From NCBI RefSeq assembly GCF_037975245.1, contig NC_092578.1, positions 12,380,321 to 12,444,320 on the forward strand: a stretch of 64,000 nt of DNA, written 5' to 3'. The DNA is from Apostichopus japonicus (lineage: Eukaryota > Echinodermata > Holothuroidea > Aspidochirotida > Stichopodidae). The position numbers were made by a program, and so were the translations under genes. A model generated the notes under the pieces. That model searched no databases. It saw only the letters and a list, made by a program, of their open reading frames with translations, and was not told the DNA's origin. This document shows positions 27,701-35,639 of the stretch, one piece after another. Position 1 is the first letter of the stretch. Each line of letters begins with the position of its first letter.

Positions 27701-30700
27701 TTTTACTGCCAAAAAATACTCAACTAGGTCTGTGATAGAACCTTCTGTTTTTTATTCAGCTTTTATCTCTGTTGAGCAACAATTTGTATGTCAAGAGAAG
27801 CCCTTCGCCTACCTCTACTCTCACCCACCCCTCGGCCTCATCTCCTCGACCATACTACTAATGTTCAACTTCTTGTAGTTTTTACCAACAGTTAACTGCT
27901 GTGACAGTTTCAATCACACCTGACCTGGTTGTGGGTATTTATTTCTCTCGATTTTTTTCGTCATTTTTTTTTTTTTTTAATTTAATTTTTTTTGTTTTTG
28001 TTTTTGTTTTACTGATCGTCGCAAAGTAGCCGGGTCATGTACGTGCAGTAAGCGGGTCATTTGACCCGGGTCCCGGCTACTAACGAAAACCCTGGTAGGA
28101 GAACATTTGGTTCATGTAAGAAGAAGTTGTGGTTTTTTGAAAAGAAATAATGAAAGATGTTCATTCAAAAATGTGTTTTGTTATGTTTTCTGTTGACCTA
28201 GTTGTTAGTGTGCATACTTGGGGTTTGTTTCTCAAAAAAAGTTTGCGTCCCGGACGCAAGCAATTTGAAGAGTTTTGTGTCCCTGGCCAAGACATTGCGT
28301 CCCAGACGCAGAATCCTGCGTTCGTAACAATGCTGCATCTGTGCTAAGTCTTGTTACAATTTCACAGTAACCTGTTTTGAGAAGTAATTGTAAGAATGTA
28401 TCATACCGAGAGTGTGATCAAGTTGTATGAAGTTTTAATGTAACTTTTGTATTTTTATTGAAATACCTTATGCAATCTCCCTTTCCCAAATTGGAGGATT
28501 GAATATAAGTGATTCATGGTACTATTCTTTGTGTTTGTGTCTTGGTCGTGAATTTGTGTAAAAACTGACTCAGCAGTTGCTTTAAAATATCAGCTTTGAA
28601 GCACTTGGGACCTGTAGACAATCTTATCCTGTCTTTAGGCTTAGGCCCACCTGTTACAAATATTGCTGACCAATTATCTTAATTTCCCTGATGCAAGGAA
28701 AGGATGACTTACATTTTTGTTTATACAGGTTACCTAAATTCAAAACATTTTGTTCCATGAAAGAATGCCTTTAATTTAACAAACGTGACCTTCAATAGTT
28801 TACCACTCTCACACAAAACCTTGCAGCAGCTGTACTCAAAAATTGCTGTGGTACAATTAAAACTTCATAAAAGTACTTAAATGTTTCAAGAGCCACTTGA
28901 GCTTGATCAGGACATGGCAAAATATGGCCAGTGATCATGACAACAACAAGGAAGGCACCACTCAAAATGCAATAAAGTTTTTGAATTTCCAGAACTTGAA
29001 TATTATGAAGGGGAAAAGGCCATTATTAAAGGATAATGTAGTCTTCACTCAAGTGTGCAATTCATTTATGAAACAAGAACGTCAAGGCTTCAACTTTAAC
29101 TTGAACAGGATATGAAAAATGGCCTCTGAAAAGGAAAGTCGGGAAAATAGGCTTCTTGCATTCCAAATTTCTTGCAACTCCCTTGGAGAAAGTCAATTAA
29201 TTATTGAGTTTACAACATTTTCAGACTTTGACCTCCATTTTGGCCTCATATGACCTTTGATCTGCTTCTTATACTCAATACGGTGGATCCACATACCAAG
29301 TACACCCAACCTTAACTATCAGAGTTGTACTCAAAAGAGTTTACATCTTTGACCTCTCTTATCCTCACATAACCTTTGACCTTTGCTCTTACTGAGGTGG
29401 CTCTAGATGCAAAGTATGAAGTTTGGAGGTTTGATGTTTAAAAGGTTTCCAGATCTTTGAACTGTGTTGATCTCAAATGGCAATTGACAGGAAGACTTGG
29501 GTTCTTGTGTTCACTATTAAAGGTATTTTCACATACAAATGTAAAATCTATCCAACCTTAACTGTTAGCGTCTATCATGTTTACATAGTTGGACCTCTGC
29601 TTACCTCAAATAACCTTTGATCTCACCAGAATAAAAAAAAGGATTTGCACTCACTAAGGTGGATCCACTTATCAAGTATCAACTTCATTTCACCTTTCTC
29701 TTGGAGTTAGTGTTTACAAGGTTTTCAGACATGGTACGGCATGGCATGAATGGAATAAACTTGAATGGGGTTATATCAGTACTATTAACTTTATTACTTG
29801 AAGGACTGCTGTAGAGACCCCAACTAAAGCTATCATGGAAAGGTTTTTGAGTTACATAATCGACCTGCCTTGGTCATAAAATGACATCTTTTTACCAATT
29901 AGTCTGCAACGCCTGCCACATAATGTTTCTTGTATGAGGGTCTTTGTGCGAACGCTGTATGATTAACTACACTGTAGACATGAACACATTTCCACACAGT
30001 GTTTACACAAAGATCCTAATGGCGTTAAGAAGCCAAGCAGGCTAATTTTAGAGCCTGTGGTCGATTTACGACCGTGACAGGTCAATTACGTAAACACAAA
30101 ACTTTCCTAGCTATAGTGTGAAGTAATTGGAGCCAATCAAGCAGATCTTTAAAGATTCTCTTACATTTGTTCTCATCTGTTTGTAGCAAGAAATGCCATA
30201 AACTGTATTCTTGGTATCATCTATACCAGGCAGAAGGAAGTAAATAGTGTCTGTGAAGAAAAGAAACAAAACAAGTCTTTGTCATTATTTTTACTACTTT
30301 CAATTAAACTAATAACAGGGTCCAATGCACAAACAGGAGACTGGAGAGGAGGCAGATCAATTCATCAACTGGTCTAAAGTTGTCTCTTTCAATTCAACTA
30401 AAGCTTGGATTCGTGGGTTGATGGAGGTACATTATTTACAGGGAGTCATGTCAGGTAGAAATCAAGGTACAACTGGAAAACTAACATAAAAAATTATGAT
30501 ATCAAGATAGACTCCAGAATGCAACAACTGTATAGTAATGATAAATTCAGTGACAACTCCATTCAAATGAATCCCCTAGTATATTGTTGGAGTACACAGA
30601 CACAAATATATAAATCCCTTGGTATAGTGTTGGATACAGGTCTACACAAATATATGATTTGCCTAGAATAGTGTTGGATGCATACAGACAATATAAGAAT

Positions 30701-33700
30701 CCCCTAGTATGATGTTGGAAATATACAGACACAATATGAATCCCCTTGGAATACATATACAAATATACATAGTACATAGACAATACACATATAAACAATA
30801 GGTAGTGAGAGTTTGGTTCTCACAGACACTTTAAGTGCAAGCAATGTTTCTCTAAGGCCCTCAAAAACAATTAATTACTGAGAAGCCCTGGTTTACATAT
30901 GACTAGTGCTGTTCTTCTATTTCTGCCTCATGCTTCTGTATTTATTTACCTTCTTTTTAATTTAATATTAATTCATTTCAAGCTCAAGGGGTTCCTTTCA
31001 AATTCTACTCATTTACACAATATTGTAAACACTTTGAAAACAAATTCTATTGATTGTGGCCAATATTACTGTTTTCAAGTCCATTTTCTTATCCATGAGG
31101 CAAAAACATCAGAAGTTCTGCACGTCTAACATGTTCCACACAACAATCAAAGGCATTGTTTAACATTTCATTTGCACAGTAACATTACTTCATTTACTTC
31201 ATTCATATCATATGTATCAGTACATTGTTTACCTTTGTCAAAATTGTGAGCCCCATCAGGCAGAGCAAGACAAGGCAAGTGTTTCCACTGTGGAGGCAAA
31301 TCTCTGCTCTCACAGCCTTTATCTTCAAACAGCGGGGGAAAGCAGAAATCAATCTATTGAAGGAAAAGAAAAATGAGTGTGGTATGTAGTAAGTACTGGC
31401 TTATACTTGAAACATGTATTGATTCAACGTAACTCTCCCTTATTGCCAAGGATTGAGAAGAGAAAAGGACTAAAAAGTAAATTCAAATGAGGACTGCATT
31501 GTACTTGATGGCACTGAAAAAGGATAGGAGGATCACATGACAAACTGCATTACCATACTTCCCTTTGTATGCCTAAGTTTCAAATTTGGTTGTGTGTTTG
31601 TGTGTGTTTTTGTTTTTGTTTTCCTATTTTTTTCCTTTCTTTAAATATTTTGTGGTTACCCAACAAGACTTTCAACTAGTTTCAACTAGTTTATTGTTTG
31701 CAATCACTCAGCTTTACATCTTGCAAGCAAATATCATATCGTTCATTTGCTCAACTTTTCGACATCTGGACAGTATTTGTGTTTCACTAGCAAGAAAACA
31801 GAGATGGCATGCACACTTTGGACAGAAATATTGTAATCAAACTATATGTAATCATTTACATCAAAGATAACTCTGGTTTGCTTAAACATGTCTACATCAG
31901 AAAACTGTGCTTGTGAGACTACCTGTTTAACTTAAAGGACCAGATTTGACAAAGTACTTAAAACATTGTCAGCCAACATTGAGTTTTAAGGCCAAATCAT
32001 GAAGAATAGCTTTAAGCATACTGTGTTTTATGACAGAAATTTCTGATTTTAAATATCCTAGAGTATTGTTTGTTTGAAAACCAAATATGACAGGTTTTTT
32101 TTGTGGAGAGGGAGAGAGGATTTATGGATAGGAAAAGACAAAATTGAATTTAATAATTAAAAGAATAGTCCAGAATACTTTATGGCCGGGCCTAGATAAT
32201 TATAAAATTACAAAAGAACACTATAGACCAAACCATGTGCTTGTCTGATTTAGATGTTGCAACATGCAGCTTCGGAGAAGAATCCCAACCATAAATATTT
32301 AGATCATATCGTCATTCCACACAACCACATGTTTATTACTTGGGCAATGGCAATTAGGCAAGCTACAAAACATGATGAAGCTTTGGCAAATACAGTACTT
32401 GCTACTTTTTAAGAAAAGTCACACAAGAAAGAACCTACTAGGCAAGAAAACAAAAACCAAAGGAATGAACTGCCCTCAACCCTAGTCCCCTTACATCCAG
32501 CCTGTGACTGTGTGATCACTGTCAGGTGTGTATCACGATTCCTCTCAGCATTGTTACGAACATAGGTGTAGGAGCCCAACTTGATTTGAGGGGGCGCTGT
32601 AACGACTTGCCCGAAAAATATAACCAAAATTTTTCGCGCACTCCACACGCGGTCATGTTAATGTATATATAACATAGGCATATCATATAGGCATGAACCA
32701 GTTATAACATAGCATGCCAATAGCATACAATCATTTGCCGTTTCATTACTTTTCCATATCGGTTATAATTATTGGAGAAGTCGTTAAAATAATGATCATA
32801 ATAATATAAGTTTAACCATTGAAAAACACATTGCAAATTATTTTTCTTTTCAGTACAGTAGGTGCCCGAAAAATTCTAAGCATATTGCCCAAATTTTCAC
32901 ACAATTATTTGGTTGGGAGGCTGCAGCCCCCCAGCCCCCCCCCCCCCGCATCCTATGCATATGGTTACGAACGCAGGATTCCTTGTTTGGAACGCAATGT
33001 TTTGGCCAGGGACGCAAACTCTTCAAATTGCGTGCGTCCCGCGGACGCAAACTTTTTATGAGAAACAAACCCCAAGTACACACTCACAACTAGGTCAACA
33101 GAAAACATAACAAAACACATTTTGAATGAACATCTTTCATTATTTCTTTTCAAAAAACTACAACTGATAAGAACCAAAAGTTCTCCTACTGCTACAGATC
33201 AATGAATTTGTTTGAAAATAAATATATCATAACAATCAACCCCAAGGTACACCCCATTACGGAGATTTTCATGCTAAAAATAGACAATGATGCTTTTCAA
33301 AAATTCTTGTGATTTGATTGGTAAATAGTACCCATCCATTTTCTGTTAAAATTATTGCTTCTCTGTAGTGCTCAATGAACACGTAGTATGTTGTTTAACA
33401 ACAATTACTTGAACTTTACTTTCCCCTGTGTAGAGATAGTGAAGTTTGCGGTATAGGCTATCATGTGTGTGCACTCCAGTATCAAAACGTTAGGCCTTGT
33501 CACATACAGTACATATATACCTTTTGACACAGAAGATGCACTTGCATTGTTTCTGAGACTATCACGTAATATATCATTGTATCATCAGAAAATGTTAATG
33601 AGTGGAGACAATGTATGAATTTTGTGGGAAGCTAACATCTCTGATCCTGAACAGGATATTTCAGCTCACAGTATGATTCTTCTCTCAGCATTAAGAGTTG

Positions 33701-34568
33701 CTTATATAAAATGTGCATTCTTACCATCAGTAGTTTTGTTGCAAAAAACTTTTTGCGGTCCATTTAAGCGCGTGCCTCAGTAAATGTTATTTTGGCGCAA
33801 AATCGTGTGTAAACTTTTTTTTAAATCTACATTGCGTAAAAAGCTTTTCACACATACCTGTAATTTTCGTATAGATGATTGCTTGCAAAGAGCCCAGGAT
33901 AAATGTTGGATCAGATTTTAAGGATTTGCGCATGTGTAGTTGAAAACGAAGCTCAAACAGGCATGTACATGCAGTAGTAGTTCAGTGAACTGGAATTTAG
34001 CGAGAGATATGCACACTGTAGGTACTGGGATTTTTGAAGAGTTGGTTGTTGGAATCGCTGCAAGATCTTATTCTAAGCACTGAGCTCCTAGTTGGCGAGT
34101 ACGGAAGTACAAGTGCGGATGAAAAGAGGGGGGAATGGGGGTAAACATTGGTTGAAACGGCAGGGTGGTCGAAAGGAGGGGCGGGCCGGGCTGCCCCTGA
34201 AAAACAGCGAAGCTAAGGCACTGAGCATTTCTGCCCTATATATTGTGTATAACATTCACAAAGGCAGTGATACTACACTAGTATTAGTCATACCATAAAC
34301 GTAATTGATTTTCGATCGGGACGCAAGCTTTTCTTTACGGGACACAAACTTTATCGGGGGCTTGCGTCCCTGGGACACAAACTTTTTTTCTCTAATTACA
34401 TTACTGAAGGATACTGGGAACATGTTATAAACATGACCTTAGCCATAACCTAAGGAAAGAAGCATTTTATTTTTAGAATAGCCCAATACTTACTTGACAA
34501 CCTCTTTTGTGATGAAATCCCACAACAAGAATATTCAACACAGACCCTGACACAGGATCTTCATTCAT
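3600..34568 (-). CDS. AVL9: AVL9, late secretory pathway protein (13 coding exons)
   Basis: AVL9 proteins are DENN-related factors acting in exit from the Golgi, in the late secretory pathway and in cell migration. Thirteen exons join in phase to about 787 codons, longer than the usual ~650. The protein opens with a LNILVVGFHHKRGCQ segment (exon 1) and continues with FPPLF, LPPQWKHLPCLALPDGAHNF, YGISCY, a TVQKSVVVLSKLPLFGL segment, LFKLLLLEKRVLF, YMALQQHDLL and LRFSDYVV. The characteristic WEGGEEWIRAQF and EAWRGTHNHRIW motifs follow, and the C-terminal tail has QNSERGK and TGKAVGE. The extra length is in exon 8, a Ser/Asp/Glu-rich, probably disordered linker of about 330 residues. The start is the ATG at 34568. 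The gene spans 31 kb, mostly repeat-filled introns, and is head-to-head with EXOG. Exon joins are inferred from splice sites and homology. Confidence 0.95.
4740..5010. repeat. Dispersed repeat copy with CA-rich tail
   Basis: This copy shares an order of motifs with 17560-17830: catttgaccc, then acctNattaatattcat, then a gcccaaa / tcaataggg block, then ttgttgagttat, then an acac tract and gccaacctg. Similar fragments recur in the window. It looks like an old interspersed element; I see no coding capacity. Confidence 0.55.
5210..5712. repeat. 33-bp minisatellite, about 15 copies
   Basis: The unit is ctatgaccctggtacatcca plus tgacagaagcagg. Some units read gacctagtac and are one base shorter, which breaks the frame. 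Open frames of 67-99 codons on both strands here are products of the 33-bp (11-codon) period. Confidence 0.95.
6373..6466 (-). other. AVL9: AVL9 exon 12 read-through extension with stop and AATAAA
   Basis: Past the exon 12 donor the AVL9 frame stays open for about 30 codons. It reads HSVSKDQDLETKFS before ending TGA at 6375-6373, with AATAAA immediately after it (6372-6367). The SVS...KFS stretch resembles the segment that precedes QNSERG in vertebrate AVL9. It may be true coding sequence or an alternative terminal exon. Confidence 0.4.
6467..6578 (-). CDS. AVL9: AVL9 coding exon 12
   Basis: 112 bp, phase 1 to 2, acceptor aggcag|AT and donor CTAG|GTACGT. It encodes DTFIEAWRGTHNHRIWKSQE. The canonical donor joins in phase to exon 13, but the frame stays open past it (see the feature at 6373-6466), so the 3' boundary is uncertain. 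Confidence 0.85.
6579..8532. other. AVL9 introns 11 and 10
   Basis: Apart from exon 11 (7208-7288), I see no gene, tandem array or intact mobile element here. A C-run at 7010-7019 is notable only as low complexity. Confidence 0.5.
7208..7288 (-). CDS. AVL9: AVL9 coding exon 11
   Basis: 81 bp, phase 1 to 1, acceptor tgtcag|GAT and donor AATA|GTGAGT. It encodes the signature WEGGEEWIRAQFKLYLLSLL. Confidence 0.93.
8533..8674 (-). CDS. AVL9: AVL9 coding exon 10
   Basis: 142 bp, phase 0 to 1, acceptor ctttcag|ACT and donor ACAG|GTGATA. It encodes IFDQELRKQLTLTTADLRFS, then DYVVNSVLENHSDD. Confidence 0.92.
9175..9309 (-). CDS. AVL9: AVL9 coding exon 9
   Basis: 135 bp, 45 codons, phase 0 to 0, acceptor tttatag|GGT and donor GAA|GTGAGT. 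It encodes GALCHPYMALQQHDLLQDVN, then VRSFMVGASNVLFKHK. Confidence 0.93.
9633..10672 (-). CDS. AVL9: AVL9 coding exon 8, acidic low-complexity linker
   Basis: 1040 bp, phase 1 to 0, acceptor ttctcag|AA and donor AAAG|GTAAAC. It begins with the conserved MIQSGLTD segment and ends at VVDDFGFPLSLFGK. Between them lies a long Ser/Asp/Glu-rich stretch (for example EDVIDTEGEDTSE and LSTDDDDKID) with little hydrophobic content. It is probably disordered and phosphorylated, and it accounts for the extra length over vertebrate AVL9. Confidence 0.93.
11178..11286 (-). CDS. AVL9: AVL9 coding exon 7
   Basis: 109 bp, phase 0 to 1, acceptor ctgcag|GTT and donor CCTG|GTAAGT. It encodes VLVLFKLLLLEKRVLFFGSP and VHDLCTCLLSVASLYP, the hydrophobic DENN-core helix conserved in AVL9. 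Confidence 0.93.
11287..12792. other. AVL9 introns 6 and 5
   Basis: Apart from exon 6 (11715-11828), this is AT-rich intron with short A- and T-runs. I see no additional feature. Confidence 0.5.
11715..11828 (-). CDS. AVL9: AVL9 coding exon 6
   Basis: 114 bp, 38 codons, phase 0 to 0, acceptor ttgaag|GAA and donor AAG|GTAAAC. It encodes EFFNSLNTSLPRSL, then GLSLVELVKKFKHK. Confidence 0.92.
12793..12882 (-). CDS. AVL9: AVL9 coding exon 5
   Basis: 90 bp, 30 codons, phase 0 to 0, acceptor tttacag|CCT and donor AAG|GTTTGT. It encodes PLFGLIHVKLQLVTHAYFAE and RDFSKISILK. Confidence 0.93.
14827..14891. repeat. 65-bp direct repeat, copy 1
   Basis: This segment runs from aatgggcttttgtgatatac to gactgttaatatgc and is identical to 15347-15411, 520 bp away. 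Flanks differ on both sides apart from a similar gcactt/gcact lead-in. Confidence 0.85.
15347..15411. repeat. 65-bp direct repeat, copy 2
   Basis: Second copy of the 14827-14891 segment, same orientation, no mismatch seen by eye. Confidence 0.85.
16500..16975. repeat. Dispersed repeat with receptor half-site-like motifs and CA tail
   Basis: Carries tgacctcaaatgacctttga, then a caccaa...caatat block, gtgttcacaag, an acacacac run, gcatgccatcaccatc, and a terminal ttttgcc...gacaaggaatt. The same 3' end recurs at 42745-42835 (ttttgcctccagcaaggaat). This defines an interspersed family with a shared 3' end. Confidence 0.65.
17560..17830. repeat. Dispersed repeat copy related to 4740-5010
   Basis: Shares catttgaccc, acctcattaatattcat, gcccaaaatgatagggg, ttgttgagtta and a terminal gccaacctg with the copy at 4740-5010, in the same order and strand. 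Confidence 0.6.
19727..19798 (-). CDS. AVL9: AVL9 coding exon 4
   Basis: 72 bp, 24 codons, phase 0 to 0, acceptor ttccag|GAC and donor TTG|GTAAGA. It encodes the conserved TVQKSVVVLSKL segment. Confidence 0.93.
19889..20190. repeat. G-rich purine minisatellite
   Basis: Imperfect units of about 25-35 bp built from ggggtcagagggggatgagg and ctggagaagggg, strongly purine on the plus strand. Runs of three to five G at short spacing could form G-quadruplexes or a triplex. Confidence 0.85.
22362..24003. repeat. 20-bp G-rich satellite, about 80 copies
   Basis: The unit is cttggggttacttaggcaga. Variants include acttacacaga (lost gg), ttggagttact and tactagggcaga. A few insertions (for example near 22805 and 23512) shift the register. 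Five open frames of 77-131 codons inside it come from the 60-bp (3 x 20) coding period and are not genes. Confidence 0.97.
25401..25860. repeat. ~165-175-bp tandem repeat, 2.6 copies
   Basis: Copies start at about 25401, 25576 and 25740 with actgttggttctttg, followed by cacagtttatccctactgat, ggatctattgca, tccatttcaggaaatagtca and gaaatgtcgaaacactggtt. The third copy lacks an internal part. Confidence 0.85.
25829..25884. repeat. Near-perfect palindrome ending the 165-bp tandem
   Basis: Arms catttctgaaatgtc...acactggtt and aaccagtgtttcgacatttc...gaaatg are inverted copies with almost no loop. The right arm is the end of the tandem unit turned around. Confidence 0.85.
26466..26640. mobile_element. 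175-bp MITE nested in copy A
   Basis: Terminal inverted repeats CAAGGGACGAAATA / TATTTCGTCCCTTG are flanked by direct TTACA (or TTACACAA if the termini are taken three bases further in). The interior holds more ctaatcaa/ttgattag hairpin pairs. Copy B (around 33830-33845) has the uninterrupted site, which proves the insertion. Confidence 0.85.
27313..28094. mobile_element. 782-bp TIR element nested in copy A
   Basis: Ends CAGGGTTTTTGTTAA and TAACGAAAACCCTG are inverted repeats. The direct duplication GTAGG lies at 27308-27312 and 28095-28099. Copy B has the empty site (gtagcagtaggagaac on its strand). Subterminal tggGTCA/TGACcc blocks lie at both sides. The interior is a G-rich then T-rich tract without a gene. 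Confidence 0.82.
29200..29750. repeat. Dispersed repeat with repeated tgaccttt/aaccttt motifs
   Basis: Repeating blocks of about 110-125 bp carry cctttgacct or cctttgatct, then tcactaaggtggatccac, aagtatgaag and gtgttta motifs. Similar to 16.5-16.98 kb and 42.3-42.83 kb. Confidence 0.6.
30165..30250 (-). CDS. AVL9: AVL9 coding exon 3
   Basis: 86 bp, phase 1 to 0, acceptor cacag|ACACT and donor AAAT|GTAAGA. It encodes TIYFLLPGIDDTKNTVYGIS followed by CYKQM. Exons 2 and 3 together are 207 nt, a multiple of three. Confidence 0.93.
30251..31232. other. AVL9 intron 2
   Basis: Holds a roughly 43-bp minisatellite at 30566-30765. I see no gene. Confidence 0.55.
30566..30765. repeat. ~43-bp minisatellite, 4-5 diverged copies
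   Basis: Units follow gaatcccctagtatagtgtt, then ggatacagac, then acaaatata. Copies are clearly diverged from each other. Confidence 0.8.
31233..31353 (-). CDS. AVL9: AVL9 coding exon 2
   Basis: 121 bp from acceptor ttcaatag|ATT to donor AAAG|GTAAAC. It encodes IDFCFPPLF and LPPQWKHLPCLALPDGAHNF. Phase 0 to 1. Together with exon 3 it is bracketed by two inverted copies of one transposon. Confidence 0.93.
32546..34406 (-). mobile_element. Non-autonomous TIR transposon, copy B (inverted-repeat arm)
   Basis: Reverse-complement homologue of 25994-28335. Matching blocks pair 33840-34400 with 26000-26460, 33180-33830 with 26650-27320, and 32965-33190 with 28093-28330. Both ends keep the gcgtccc/gggacgc clusters. 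It lacks the two insertions of copy A but has its own at 32562-32963. I see no clear direct duplication around it. Confidence 0.72.
32562..32963. mobile_element. ~402-bp element nested in copy B
   Basis: It is flanked by GTTACGAAC at 32553-32561 and 32964-32972. Copy A has the uninterrupted gttcgtaacaatgctg. Ends are weak inverted repeats (CATAGGTGTAGGAG at left; CATATGCATAGGATG at right, read on the other strand). It contains gggggcgctgtaacgacttg and, near its right end, a C-run after ggctgcag. Internal gcccgaaaaat motifs occur twice. Confidence 0.75.
34494..34568 (-). CDS. AVL9: AVL9 coding exon 1
   Basis: 75 bp, 25 codons, from ATG at 34568 to donor CAA|GTAAG. It encodes MNEDPVSGSVLNILVVGFHH followed by KRGCQ, the conserved first beta-strand of the DENN-like longin region. 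It ends in phase 0. Confidence 0.93.
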
Positions 34569-35482
34569 GTTGACAATATCGATAATATGGTACACAAGTT
34601 ACTGCCGAGGCATCTGGAGTTTGGAAATGAAGTACTTTTAGTTCTTTTACTGTTTTCAAGTACTGAGAATGATAGTTTCGACGCTCACGTGTACAAAAGA
34701 CATTGTCTAATATCAAAATAGATAGCTTGTGTTAACGTTTGCCCTATTTGTAAGATTTTCTTGTGAAACTGAAAGAAATAGTTCTAGAATAGCACCTGTA
34801 CACATTGGTGTTTAGTCAAAGTTCTAACTTCTACTTCTAGTAGGTAGGCTGAGTTAGGCTAGGATAATACTAGTACTAGCGTCTGTACTACTATTGAGTC
34901 AAACGTATGCCGACACTAACAACGGAGCTCCTTGTATCGATGTCCCAGTGAATTTCTGCTTTCTCTCAACTGAAAGTGAGTGGAAATTACAAATAAATGT
35001 CATTGCCAAGAAAAATAGAGTACCGAAAATAGTTTCGATTGATCAATATGCTGTAAAGAACAGTCATCGAAAGTACACAACCGAAATTACAGTCCGACCG
35101 GTACCTTGTGCAATTACCCAGGTTCAGTCCAGTGTTTGCCTCTCATTTGAGGTCGCACTATTTATGCCAGGTTCAGTACGGTTATTTTTGTTCGGTCGAA
35201 TTCAAGCACCTGACCGTATGACGTCACTAATAGCGCTTCTCACGATAATATGTTCTTCTATTCTGCTCTTTGTGTACGGCTAGTTTCGTTTTGGTAAGTG
35301 TTCTTGCACTCATAAATGGCACAGCAACTTTGAGGTGACATTCTTAAATAAACATGCTGTCACATTTTCAGCAATTTGCCAATATTTTCTAGCATAGTAT
35401 GACAACTATTTTCTGGCAGTGGTGAAATCGTTTCACAGACATTTATCAATTTCTGTGCGCTAAATTAACAACGAATCACGTA
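34569..35482. promoter_or_regulatory. Divergent AVL9/EXOG promoter interval
   Basis: 914 bp separate the two start codons, with the genes pointing away from each other. No TATA box stands out. The interval also holds an open frame (34858-35283) that may be a gene of its own, so the shared-promoter reading is inferred from geometry only. Confidence 0.45.
34858..35283 (+). CDS. Possible small secreted or GPI-anchored protein, not recognised
   Basis: The frame is open from 34858 (stop at 34855) to TAG at 35283. It starts with a signal-peptide-like run (IILVLASVLLLSQTYA), followed by about 95 polar residues with four cysteines. It ends with a hydrophobic tail (MTSLIALLTIICSSILLFVY) right before the stop, as in GPI-anchor or tail-anchor signals. 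No ATG lies in the exon. A split start is possible: ATGAA at 34627-34631 before a GT, joining at 34863 after AG, would give MK plus the hydrophobic run in phase. A strong GTAAGT lies ten bases past the stop. No family recognised. It could be chance. Confidence 0.35.
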   Translation, partial: ARIILVLASVLLLSQTYADTNNGAPCIDVPVNFCFLSTESEWKLQINVIAKKNRVPKIVSIDQYAVKNSHRKYTTEITVRPVPCAITQVQSSVCLSFEVALFMPGSVRLFLFGRIQAPDRMTSLIALLTIICSSILLFVYG

Positions 35483-35639
35483 ATGGGGGTCTCAAGATTT
35501 CTAAATGGGTTTGTGTCCGGGACTGTTTGTTCAGCGTTTGCATTCATATTTTATAATCGTTTTACCATCGATATGACAGATGAAAAATACACATTCAGAA
35601 AACTGCACGCAAAAGAGGCACCTCGACTGAGAGCAGTAG
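35483..35639 (+). CDS. EXOG: EXOG coding exon 1
   Basis: 157 bp from ATG to donor GTAG|GTGGGT, ending in phase 1. It encodes MGVSRFLNGFVSGTVCSAFA and FIFYNRF, the membrane anchor. A nearer donor GCA|GTAGG would break the frame with exon 2, so the later one is chosen. Confidence 0.9.

Larger units (their letters stand above)
25994..28335 (+). mobile_element. Non-autonomous TIR transposon, copy A (inverted-repeat arm)
   Basis: Homologous in inverted orientation to 32546-34406. Ends are imperfect inverted repeats: CAGAAATGTTATTAG at left, and CAGCATTGTTACGAAC at right when read on the other strand. A 6-bp direct duplication CATCTG flanks it (25988-25993 and 28336-28341). Clusters of gtttgcgtccc lie just inside both ends. 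No coding capacity is seen. Two later insertions are nested in it (26466-26640 and 27313-28094), leaving a core of about 1.4 kb. The superfamily is not certain. Confidence 0.7.
19799..30164. other. AVL9 intron 3
   Basis: A 10.4-kb intron holding several repeat systems annotated separately: a G-rich purine minisatellite, a 20-bp satellite, a 165-bp tandem with palindrome, one long inverted-repeat arm with nested insertions, and a dispersed repeat near 29.2-29.75 kb. I see no gene. Confidence 0.6.
31354..34493. other. AVL9 intron 1
   Basis: Holds copy B of the inverted transposon with its own nested insertion. The part at 31354-32540 shows no gene or clear repeat. Confidence 0.55.
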
